Assembly (NCBI GenBank): GCA_023212725.1
Contig: JALBYF010000005.1
Location: 248,001 to 312,000 of the forward strand
Direction of reading: 5' to 3'
Length of the DNA: 64,000 nucleotides
DNA from: Tranzscheliella williamsii
Lineage: Eukaryota; Basidiomycota; Ustilaginomycetes; Ustilaginales; Ustilaginaceae
The notes under the pieces are model-generated. The model saw nothing but the letters and a program-made list of their open reading frames with translations, had not been told where the DNA came from and searched no databases. A program made the position numbers and the translations under genes. This document shows positions 49,197 through 59,086 of the stretch, piece after piece; within the stretch, counting starts at the first letter, position 1; each line of letters starts with the position of its first letter.

Positions 49197-50788
49197 CCTC
49201 GCTATGCCTACAAGTTCGAATAGTTCACAGACTGATGACGAAGTTGAGGCTTAGGATGTATGCGCATGAAGGGCGTGAACAGAAGAAGAAGGACAAGAAA
49301 TGCGGACACTTGCACCCCTCAATTTTTTGGGCCGGACTTGAAGGCCAGACGGGCACGAGAAAGCCAGCGCAGGTCGTGCACCTTTGCAAATTTATCACGA
49401 TCACATCTTACAACATGGAAGTTCCACAAAGCTGGCATGTGACTAAAGCTACTATATAAGCCTAGTAAATTGCATCACTTTAACCGGTTTGAAGGGGGTG
49501 GATGTTACGCACAGACGGCGAATTCGATCTGGTTCTTACTTTGCATTTTCGATCGAGCTAAGACGTTGCGGTATGGTTGTGTGAAGCTACCACTTTGAGC
49601 GTAGGCATGCGTCGGAGTTGCAGTGATCGGCTTCACCTCACAACACCTTCACATGCTTAGGCGGCTTCCACTCAACTACAAGCGCCGTGTGGCCAGAGAC
49701 ATACGAGATCAGCTTCGCTTCATTCTATTGCCATCCTCATTGCACAAGAATCTGCATAGCGTGTGCCAGAACGGTATCTAGTTAGTAAAAACCAAGTACA
49801 ACCGTGCAGAGCGCCTGATGTTACGGGCCCGGCTGGTTGACTGCCTGCATGTGCCTCGATGTCGTATGTTGTAAACTGAAGTGTGTCTGGTCTCAGCCAC
49901 AAGTGGTTTTTACAATTATCTGCATGTGCCATTGTCAGCAAATCGCCGCAATGTCACAATCACAATCTGAATGCTATGAGGGATGGTAAACGGAATGCTA
50001 AGCTGACACCTAAGGTAGCTCCAGCTGCAGCTTCTATATATGCTCCTATTGCGATTGTCCGTTTGAGAATGCTTTGGCCTGTATGCCAACTTTTGGCTGG
50101 TGTGTGGTGCAAGTGGCTGCGTCGTGCAACTATATCAAGCCTCCATGCCCTCCGACGATAAGTACGATGTTGTCCTTCAGTTCACTAGTACGTACGTCTA
50201 GGTTGGCTAGACAGCAATATGTTGCTACTCTGTCGGTGCATCATGATGGTTCTGCCTTGTCTCCCCACTTGCTTAGGGCCTGTAGTGCAATAAGTAAAGG
50301 AGATTTGGGTATAAGAGATGGAAACTCTAGCGACCGATCCGAAGATAACCTCCCGCCTTTTGATGTCATGGGTTGTCCGGGTGGTAAGGACCTTCTAGGC
50401 CGGGAGAGGTGACAGCCGGATGGCCACAAGATGTGGCCCAAGCGGATCTATAGGAACTCAATTATTGTTGCCGGAGGATGTTCAGGCCAGCTGCGTGCGA
50501 AAAATAGCGATAGGTGAGCGATTCGTACGGTGAAGAAAAGTTGCGATTTATGACAATGCAGAAACGACCAAGTCTCAAATTCAGCATATACAAAAAGGAA
50601 AGGCTACGGTTCAGGCAAGCACACGCTAACGTATTGGCTTCTTGAGCGGTAGGATGGCGCGTTACGGGTATAGACAACGCAACAAAACAGCGAAGAAGTG
50701 GTGATTGATAGGAGTGGGGTTCAATGGTCCAGCTTATTGGCGTCCAAGCCTGCCTTACTACGTCGTGAAGGATGGTGCGACTGTGCCG
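49197..50788. other. Gene-free, AT-richer stretch
   Basis: These 1.6 kb lie between the HNH gene's promoter and the 3' end of the hydrolase gene. The segment 49400-50650 is visibly richer in A and T than the coding DNA. Short frames at 49883-50161 and 50074-50412 have no recognisable motif and low codon bias. They could be relics, but I cannot name a source. Confidence 0.4.
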
Positions 50789-51928
50789 TCATGAAAAGGT
50801 TGGGTTTTGACCATGGTCAGAGTCGGAGATCAGCTCGCGCAGCGCGCGCTCGAAGTGCTTGGCCATGGTATAGTGTGTGTCGCCGGGGAACTCTGTAAGC
50901 ACGGCGTGCGGAGTGCGGTCGGCCAGGAAGCGCATGGCAGCGATGGGTGCATTGACGTCGTCGGCGCCGTGCCAGATGCGCACAGGAGCATAGGTGACAT
51001 CCTCGAAGCGGAATCCCCAGTCGGGATCGGACAGCAGGCGCAACTCTTGGACGGTAGCGCTGGCCCCCTGCGCAAACGGTTCGCCTAGGAGGATGCGTAC
51101 GAACTCCTCGGCTTGCATTGCGACGCCGTGTGGCGTGGAGTCCGATGGGTCCGAGGCAAGCCAGCGGTTGAGGCGACGCAGCACCGGTTTGCGTGTTGCA
51201 ATCCAGCGGAAGGTATGTACGGAGGTGTCTAGGGCGGCGGCCATGGCTGCGGGAGCGCGCAGTGTTATGGCTCGGGCTGCGCGCCTGTAGCGGGACATGA
51301 GATGCGGCCCCGCTTGCCAAGGTGGTCCAGAGGCGAACAGGCCGACGGCGGTGAGCATCGACGGCGGGAGAGCATGCGCGCAGGCGAGTGCGTATGGCCC
51401 GCCGCCCGAGAGACCGAAGACGGCAAACTGATCGAGCTGGATCGCACGCGCAAAGCTATGGACGTCGGCGGGATAGTCCAGCAGCCGGCGGCGCGGATGC
51501 GGGCTCGACAGCCCGAAACCAGGCCGGTCGAGCGCAAGCAGACGTACCCCCAACCGCCTTGCCAGTCCATCCATCGGCCGCGCCTCTAAGCGCGACGACG
51601 GAAACCCGTGCAGATACACCACCGGCACACCCCCCGCATCGCCGTACTCGTCATACCCCAGCATTCGCCCATCCTCAAGCCGCATCGTCTGCCCCATTCG
51701 CGTCGTCGCCGCCACGCTCAGCCCCCTCCGACCGTGACGGGCTAAAACTACACCCCCACCCCACTTCAGCCTTGCAGACATGGCGATTCGGTGCGAAGTG
51801 AGCCTGCGCATAGGCGAAGGAGGTGAGTGGTATGTCGCAACTACCCGTGCCCAGCCATACGCGTCCGCCCCGATTCCTGCACGCTCCTGTCCACACCGTG
51901 CTCTGTGATTGCCCGCCAAACCACTCAT
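50789..51928 (-). CDS. Alpha/beta-hydrolase fold protein
   Basis: Up to 379 aa from the ATG at 51928. Alternative starts at 51811 and 51781 are possible, and the last gives MSARLKWGGGVVLARHGRRG, a mitochondrial-presequence-like start. The fold is clear: YLHGFPSSRLEARP (oxyanion HG), LALDRPGFGLSSPHP, the nucleophile elbow FGLSGGGPYALA (Ser 174), IWHGADDVNAP with the acid, and FPGDTHYTMAKHF with the catalytic His. It resembles epoxide-hydrolase/lipase-like or haloperoxidase-like members, whose substrates cannot be read from the sequence. GC content is very high and several long shadow frames overlap it. There is no intron. Confidence 0.85.
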   Translation of the reverse strand: MSGLAGNHRARCGQERAGIGADAYGWARVVATYHSPPSPMRRLTSHRIAMSARLKWGGGVVLARHGRRGLSVAATTRMGQTMRLEDGRMLGYDEYGDAGGVPVVYLHGFPSSRLEARPMDGLARRLGVRLLALDRPGFGLSSPHPRRRLLDYPADVHSFARAIQLDQFAVFGLSGGGPYALACAHALPPSMLTAVGLFASGPPWQAGPHLMSRYRRAARAITLRAPAAMAAALDTSVHTFRWIATRKPVLRRLNRWLASDPSDSTPHGVAMQAEEFVRILLGEPFAQGASATVQELRLLSDPDWGFRFEDVTYAPVRIWHGADDVNAPIAAMRFLADRTPHAVLTEFPGDTHYTMAKHFERALRELISDSDHGQNPTFS

Positions 51929-54900
51929 ACAGCACAACGGTATGTGGTTAGCCGCGCACGATCTTCCTCCCGCGTGCTTTACTGTGTTGCCGATTAAAGC
52001 ATGCGGATTGAAGCGTGCCTACCCTCCTATCCGCTGATAGCGCAGCGATGCTGAGTGGGAGATAAGCGCACAAGTCACATTTGACAGGGCACGAAAGGAG
52101 GGCGGCTCTGGACCCAAGCCCAGCAGGCACAAAGCAGAAGGCAACGATCACCGGTGCAGATCGCGGAGATCCTGCTGAACAGAATACAGACCAGACCAAA
52201 CGGAATTGTGAATAGGCACAGTCTAGACGCAACCCGTGACTGACTTGGTTGACATGTGGTTTCCGCGGCGGAAGGCGGGGTTGGTCCCTCTTTTCAGTTG
52301 GGCCGACCGTGTTTCAATCAGAATCTATTTGCGACTTCTATGGCGAAGCGAGGACAATGGTGATGTGCCGCGCAGCAACTCGAGAGGCCGGGTGCTTCGA
52401 ACGCTCGAACGCTAGAATTTCGGGTGTACTGTTCAGCCTTGGCGATGGAAAGGCGGGTCATACAGGCCCTGCAGCCAATAATGTGAATGTGAATCTGACA
52501 AGGCCATCCCTCACGTCTGCCGCATGTAGCGACAACGTGGTCTGCTGCCCACAGAAGCCAGGCGCATGTTTGCTTCCATCCCTGGAATCGACAATAGATG
52601 CCAGCGGATGGCAGCTTCCCATCTAAGAACCAGAGGGGTCAATCTCACTCTTCTGTCGCTCGGATCCAACGACCAAAGGCTGGCTCTTAAAGGATTTCAA
52701 CGCTTCTAAAATGGATCCTGACAACCTTCAGGCGGCGATGTGCACGCCAAACTGTGAAAAAACGAACCCTGGAAATCGCAACATCCGCGTAGCCCGGCCA
52801 AAGATGCATTTGGGAACGATCCAAACTCACCCCCATCGAACTCTCCGCCGAAGGCTGCTTTGCCGCATGGCCTTGGCCACCTCAACTGTGCCGCGCCGTC
52901 GCAATGTGGCGCGTGTGAGTGACTGACTGCAAGAGCATACCGGATCGCTTCGCTCATTCGACGGCGTACAAAGTCGCAGCTAGCGTCGGATCGCATTGCG
53001 GCGAAAGTGCGCCATGAGAGAACAGGTGTCGTGGGTTTCAGCATTTCCCCGTCTACGCTATTTCGTGGTCGCAGACGAGACAGATCAGGTAGCGAGCAAC
53101 GTCAGGCGGACGCTGCAAGTGTCGTCCAGGTGCGGTTGTTGCACGTGCATCTTGGCCTGTGACGAACGGTGGAATCACCATCGGTACGGCGACCATAGTC
53201 GTAACACAGGCCCCCTATGTTGCAATTACCTTGTCTATGAAGCATGTTTTGCGACGGCGCTGCAATGGTTCACGGCGGCATGTCGTGCCATACGCCAACG
53301 AGATGGCCTTACAACAAGATCCAGACGCGCCTGAACCGCCTGCAGAAACAACCCGATGGGCATCTGATGTCCTTTCCGCGGAGAGCCTCTATGCTGAGGG
53401 GACAAGGCTGCTGAAACGGCGTCGCAGCTTTTGTAATCGACCACGATCAGGGTCTTGACATGAGGAGAGGCTTGCGGCTGGACTGACGACCACGCATTCA
53501 ACGGCAGCACAGCCACGGGCTCAGCTTGATAATATGAGGTAGACCTCGCAGAACCCTTTGCTCGCTCCGATCTCGAAATACGTACTCACACTGCTGAGCC
53601 CATTTCGCGAGACAACGCCTTCGGGAGTCGCTGGGGAGTTCAAAACGTTGTGATTGTAATTGGGCTTTAACTGATCACCAACATTAATAATAATGATACA
53701 TATTTCAGCACCAATCGATCGGTAGGGACTACTAGCTTGTATGCGTTTTTCGACTTTCTATCCGGCTCCCCCGAATTTGAACATTAATGCGATATACCCT
53801 AACCAAGTGTATCATTAGCCAGTCAGCAGCAAATCGTACGGTTATGGCAGCCAAAAGCGGCAATGGGGCTCCGGCCATCGACGCTCGACGCTCCACTCGA
53901 CGCTCTTGTTTCATTCAGCGATTCACCCTTGTGTTGGGGTCTGTTTCGTCTGCCGATTCGGTGCCTTGATCGCGGCTGTATGCAGATGAAAGGTGTTGTG
54001 CGTCGTTGCGTTGTCGTGTAGTTGGCCGGAGGTTGCGGTTGCTCCCCTTTTCCCGCAGCGTTGGTTCCGGTGAATCACTTCTGCCTCCAGCTCTAGCTTC
54101 TGCGGCCTGTGTAGAACTTAGTTCCGTGACGGGCTCAACTTTCGGGAACCCCAATCCGCCTTTTCTTGCGGCCGTCTTTATCCTCTTGCCTTGCCCATCG
54201 CCATTCCTTCTCCTCTATCCATTCTTACCAACAACGCCGTCGGCGACAACGACATAGCATTTCATCCACCGCCTCCCGCTCCTCATCACGCGTACAAATT
54301 GCATCTGCTCATCTGCGCTGACGTCGCTACGCACTCCGAAACTGACATCGACGTCTGGACGCTTTTCTTCCTGTTGCGAATCGCCGACGGTTTCCTGCTG
54401 CGGGTCCAGCAGCGTACTATTCGTGCCTTTGTGGATTCGCCTGACGACGCGCTTTTACCATCTCGTGTGCCCGTAGACGTGTGCCTAAACCGCAGCGACC
54501 CACGCCACAAGCCGGTAAAGTCTCTATCGTCGATCATCGCTTCTCTAGCCTCACCCTATCCCAGTTCAAGCTTCCACAGCGCATTTGGCATCCCGAGTGC
54601 TGATAGTAGCTGGTTTCATCTCTGAAAAAGGGGTCAACTCGGTACATCCGCCCACTCTCAGCATCGATTCGGTTTACCGTCCTACCCTCCCTTTTTTGGC
54701 TGCCTTTGGTTCCACCTTTGAGACCTTCAACGTCGCTACTCGCTCCCTCTTTAAGTCCGCACAATTGCCAACCGTTGCAGTCAGCTCCGATTCCGCCGTC
54801 AGCACAGCTTCAGCTCCACCACGCCTCCCCTCCTCCCGTAACGGTTTTTTTGTAAGAGAGCGAGGGTCCTCCCATCGCTTTTATAACTGCGTATCACCCC

Positions 54901-55078
54901 GTGACAAACTCAGTGCCGGTCGCACTTTTACTTCCTCTGCATAAGCGCAGCCGCTTGGGGTTTGGCAGCAGGGTTGAATAACCGATCGGACCTTGTAGCA
55001 CCACGGAAACGGCTGGTTTCGCTTTTTAGCATATTCCGCACTGGAGACGCACTCACGCCTCAGCTTGCTGATGAGGCC
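51929..55078. promoter_or_regulatory. 3.1-kb divergent region between the hydrolase and methyltransferase genes
   Basis: No supported gene. From about 54160 to 54950 the + strand is pyrimidine-rich, as in long 5' leaders of smut genes. A donor-like GTAAGA at 54852 and acceptor-like CGCAG at 54950 may mark a leader intron of the methyltransferase. A frame on the - strand at about 53235-53620 resembles a decayed coding piece (see findings). Confidence 0.4.
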
Positions 55079-58000
55079 ATGCCGATCGGTACCGACGCAA
55101 CTGATCAGTTCTCTGCGACGCTGGAATGCCACCCTGCCGGTCTCAGGATTCCATCAGTTTCCGAACAGCTGCAAGAACGCACAACGTTGAAGCGGCAGAC
55201 GGCTGTCCGTCGTCAAGGTCAATTTCCCACCGCTCACTCGAGGCGCTCTCTTGCAGACTTGCCTTCTTCCTTTGAACGCAGCGACGGCACTTTCCACCTG
55301 CATAGCCAGGCCAGCCTCTTCACTGACCCAGAAGAGGCCGATCCCGGTACTACTTCTCGTCTTGTCGAAGCATCCCAGCCATCTGCTCTGTGCGACAAGA
55401 ACCGTTCAGCTTTGCTGTGGGAGGAGCCCAGAACGCCACGAGCCCGTACCGCGACGCAGGACTCTCTGATCTCGACTACCTCCTCTTATTCCAGCTCTTC
55501 CAACGGCTCTGACGATCTTCGCGAGGATCGAGACAGCAGGAGCTTCCTGATGCCGTTGGATCGCCTAGCCAACCTTGACGCCGATCTCACCCCTTCTAAC
55601 CATCCTCGAAGTTTTGCCGCCATGCAACAATCGCATTCTTCTGAAGATTCGCCTGCCTTGGGAGCGTCCCCCAAATTCTGTCCCCTTGGTGATTCATCGA
55701 GGACCAGAGCCCAGGTGGATGCGGTGGCGGAAGACATACATGCAGGACCCGCTTTCTCGCGATCCTCACTTTACCAGATCGGTATGGTTGATGGTATCAC
55801 TCCACCAGCTATGGCGCCAGTGTCAGCTGTTGGTACTGCTCCGGTCGATGTCAGCAGCGTCGTCACAGCTGGGCTCGAGATGGGGCTTGGCGCTAGTATG
55901 GCCGCATCCAGCCTATTGTCGCATCTCCCAAATGGCAATTCTGCCTTCTCCAACATGGCCGAAGCTCGCTTCTCGCGTACGCAGTACACCTTACCTGATC
56001 CACATCTCTCGGCGCAGTACGAGCGAGCAAGACTTGCTGACTCTAGATCACCATCTCCAACCTTCGATGGAGAGGACCTGAGCTCAGCTGTCCATCCGCC
56101 GTACCGCAGCAAACTGAGTCAGTCTCCTCCCATGGGAGCTGAAAGCCTGGAGAGCGACCTTTATCGAAGAAGGACCACGGGAGCGAGAGAAGTCAAAACA
56201 CGCTTCGAGACCGTAAGGCAGGGTCGCCATCATCGTGCCGACACCCACGATCCGATTTTGTCCCACCCACCGGCCACAACCAACGCCGAGTTCGAGAAGC
56301 AGCAGTTTTATCAAAACAATTACATCGCTTTTCGCAACGATACCAAGATCACCACCAGCAATCTTATGACCAGCTTGCTTCCAGAAGGCCCTCTTTCGGC
56401 GACGACCAGCGTCGATCGCGAATCATCTCTGGGCGGTCAGAGCAGTACACATGCCCACGCTTCTTTCGGCGGAAGCACCCACCCGGGGACCCCTTCCATC
56501 GGTGGAAAGGGCATGTTGTCGCCGGATGCACACCAGCTCGGAGCCGCCAATCCCTTCGCCACCATGGGCTCCTCTTCTCCCGTCAACGAGGCGGCGCTCG
56601 ATGCAGACCAGGCGGGATGGAAGGTTGCGCAGCGGGATGTAGCCGCTGGTGGTCATGGCCCCACTCAAGCGGCCTTGCTGGGTCTCGGCGGAGGCAGTCA
56701 TTTCGGTCCAGGGGTAAGAGCCAAGGTTTCCGAAGTACTTCCGTACCTGGTTGGGAGCATTCCTCTCACTGGCGAAGAGGGCGAAACCATCACCATTGCC
56801 GAGTATGGCAGCCTCAACACTCGCGCCATCAATCTGATGCAACCGATCATCTCGTCCTTTGTTGAAAAGGCACACGCAGATACCCCACGAAGAGAGACTG
56901 GCAACGGGGATGTGGGTGATTACTTCCCTGGTCTCGACGGTCAATCTTCCCTGCGATCCATCCTTGGTATAGACGTGTCGGCCGAAGATCCGTGTAAGGT
57001 GAACTTTACCGTCATCCATGAGGATTCACCTCAGGCCGACTTTCGGCCTTTGTCACAGATGCTAGAGGCCAATTCAGAATCCTACCTTCATCCACAATGG
57101 CAGGCATCGCACGAGCCACCGCTACAAAACGCCATCTACCCAAGTTTCGTTGCGCGCCCTTTTGCCTCCCGCATTGCTCCACCCTCCACGATCCATCTTG
57201 GCATGAGTTTGATGGATCTTCACTGGTCGCATACGCCACGCAACCCCACCGTGTCATTGTCTACTTCGGCTCATGCCGAGTTGACGACGTTCCTCACGGC
57301 GCGAGCCCACGAGTTCCGCAAAGGTGGCGTCATGGTGACCGCGTACATAGCCCGTTCCGAGGACAGCAACGTGGTACTACCGGATCGTCCCAAATCGACC
57401 GTCTATACCACCAGTCCAACGGATCCGACAAATCCGGAGATGCAGTTCCATCAGGAAAATAGCGTGGCAGCATCCGGGGAAACGGGCATTGTCGATGCTT
57501 CAGGTCCCGTTGCATCTCGCTTGCCACATCTTCGAAAAGAACGGACGCGATCCAACTCTTCGCCAAATCGACCCGCTTTGGCCTCCATGGAGGGGGGTGC
57601 GGACGCACACAGAAAGCCGACCGACATCTGGACCACACTTACTAACACTCTGGCGCCATGCCTGCAACGTCTGGTTTCCTGTGGTATGCTCAAGAGCGAT
57701 GTTGCGCGGCATCTCCTAAGCCTACCAATGCATGCTCGGACGCCGCGCCAGACGCGTAACGTACTCAAGTCGGTCAAGCATCTCTGGAAAGTAGAGTGGA
57801 GCTGCGGCCTCGGCGACGAGCCAACCGGCTCGGAACCCGACCAAAGGCGGTCTACACCTCTCACCAGCGAATCTGAGCCTTTACGACTCCCACATCCTGC
57901 TTGGAAGGCCTTACAGGCAGGCACACTGTCCAGAGTTGCGTTCGCTGAACATATGATACAGCTTTTCAAGAATCTCTACGAATCGCACTTCCGGGTCATC

Positions 58001-58153
58001 TTGCGGGAGAAGGGAAAGCTCAGCAAAGGTGCCATTGAATTCGTCTTGGATTCTCTGTGGGATGTCCTTCAGTCGCGCATTGACGATCAGGAACCATGCC
58101 CAATCGCACAATGCGAGCTCGAAGTCCAGGTGATAGCACTGCGCCGTATCTGA
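55079..58153 (+). CDS. SABATH-like SAM-dependent carboxyl methyltransferase with long disordered N-terminus
   Basis: A 1,024-aa protein from the first in-frame ATG at 55079; the frame opens 39 codons earlier at a TTG. Residues 1-430 are Ser/Thr/Pro-rich and disordered. A SABATH-type domain occupies about 430-1015, with its blocks in order. FYQNNYIAFRNDTKIT is at about 415. TIAEYGSLNTRAINLMQPII is the SAM-binding motif I position (about 572-592). VIHEDSPQADFRPLSQML matches the N/H-D-L-P block, and YPSFVARPFASRI followed by STIHLGMSLMDLHWSHTP matches the carboxylate-binding block with its Trp. FLTARAHEFRKGGVMVTAYI and the C-terminal VILREKGKLSKGAIEFVLDS complete it. In plants the family methylates salicylate, jasmonate, indole acetate or theobromine precursors. 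The glycine-rich SAM loop is altered, so activity needs proof. The substrate is unknown. Confidence 0.7.
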   Translation: MPIGTDATDQFSATLECHPAGLRIPSVSEQLQERTTLKRQTAVRRQGQFPTAHSRRSLADLPSSFERSDGTFHLHSQASLFTDPEEADPGTTSRLVEASQPSALCDKNRSALLWEEPRTPRARTATQDSLISTTSSYSSSSNGSDDLREDRDSRSFLMPLDRLANLDADLTPSNHPRSFAAMQQSHSSEDSPALGASPKFCPLGDSSRTRAQVDAVAEDIHAGPAFSRSSLYQIGMVDGITPPAMAPVSAVGTAPVDVSSVVTAGLEMGLGASMAASSLLSHLPNGNSAFSNMAEARFSRTQYTLPDPHLSAQYERARLADSRSPSPTFDGEDLSSAVHPPYRSKLSQSPPMGAESLESDLYRRRTTGAREVKTRFETVRQGRHHRADTHDPILSHPPATTNAEFEKQQFYQNNYIAFRNDTKITTSNLMTSLLPEGPLSATTSVDRESSLGGQSSTHAHASFGGSTHPGTPSIGGKGMLSPDAHQLGAANPFATMGSSSPVNEAALDADQAGWKVAQRDVAAGGHGPTQAALLGLGGGSHFGPGVRAKVSEVLPYLVGSIPLTGEEGETITIAEYGSLNTRAINLMQPIISSFVEKAHADTPRRETGNGDVGDYFPGLDGQSSLRSILGIDVSAEDPCKVNFTVIHEDSPQADFRPLSQMLEANSESYLHPQWQASHEPPLQNAIYPSFVARPFASRIAPPSTIHLGMSLMDLHWSHTPRNPTVSLSTSAHAELTTFLTARAHEFRKGGVMVTAYIARSEDSNVVLPDRPKSTVYTTSPTDPTNPEMQFHQENSVAASGETGIVDASGPVASRLPHLRKERTRSNSSPNRPALASMEGGADAHRKPTDIWTTLTNTLAPCLQRLVSCGMLKSDVARHLLSLPMHARTPRQTRNVLKSVKHLWKVEWSCGLGDEPTGSEPDQRRSTPLTSESEPLRLPHPAWKALQAGTLSRVAFAEHMIQLFKNLYESHFRVILREKGKLSKGAIEFVLDSLWDVLQSRIDDQEPCPIAQCELEVQVIALRRI

Positions 58154-59086
58154 TCCAGAATAGGCTGTCTTGTGGCCGTGCACCCGTGTCCCATCCTCGA
58201 TGGTCGTTCGCGTATGGATCATGCGCTGACAAGCTGCATTTGCCCTTGCCAAGATCACACCAACAAGCCCTGCCTGTCCGAGTCCTGTTTCTTCGAAACA
58301 AAGCCTCATTCTATCAAATACTACAAAGTTACGGTACCAAGGTTACGACGCCAAGTCATCATTCGGTTGGGTCTCTCTCTCTCTATCTCTCTCTTTTTTT
58401 GGCGCTGAACCAGTCAGCATAGTCACCGTATACATTTCTCCGTCGTCACGGCCTGCATCACCTGTCATCATACAACAACCTCCCCGAATCGTATTTGATG
58501 GTCAATTGGGAAAGCAAGGTTTCCCCTTATGACTAGGAGCTCATAAGTTCCAGCTTGTTTGTACTGTCACCCTTCCGTAGCTAAGGGCCCTTCGACCCAT
58601 ATTGCAAATATCATGTTTTCTGAATCACCTGCTCAAGTGCTGAGTCGTCTTATGAGTCGCCTCGTGGACCTATCCTTCTACGCGCAGCGAGAGTGAAAGT
58701 GTTGAGTGCGAGTACGAGTGGAAGGTGCAGGTCCAGGAAAGATACTGTTAGACCGAAGGATGCCGTACGCACGGCCTTTAAGCTCTGACTCCACCTCGAC
58801 CGTTGAAGCTGCACCACGTTATCTTTACTCTCAGTCCACCTCATCACCCTTTCCGCCTTCCTTGTCTCTCGCAGGCCGTTGGTCTGGTCCATCCACCGGT
58901 CATCATTGTGCATAGCGGCCGGTTCTGCTTCAAAAGCCATCTAGAGCAGGCCAGCGGCCAAGCGACTCAGCCGATTTCAGGCGATCCAAACGAAGCGCAG
59001 CCAATGCCTGAATCGCACTGTCCATGTGGTAGCGTCGCTTCCTTCGACAGGGAGCCTAGGTCCCATTAGAATCAACTGTGGTCGTC
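58154..59086. promoter_or_regulatory. Upstream region of the FYVE-domain gene
   Basis: These 933 bp hold the 3' UTR of the methyltransferase and the promoter and leader of the FYVE gene. A CT-rich run at about 58371-58397 ends in a T-tract. No gene is seen. Confidence 0.45.
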
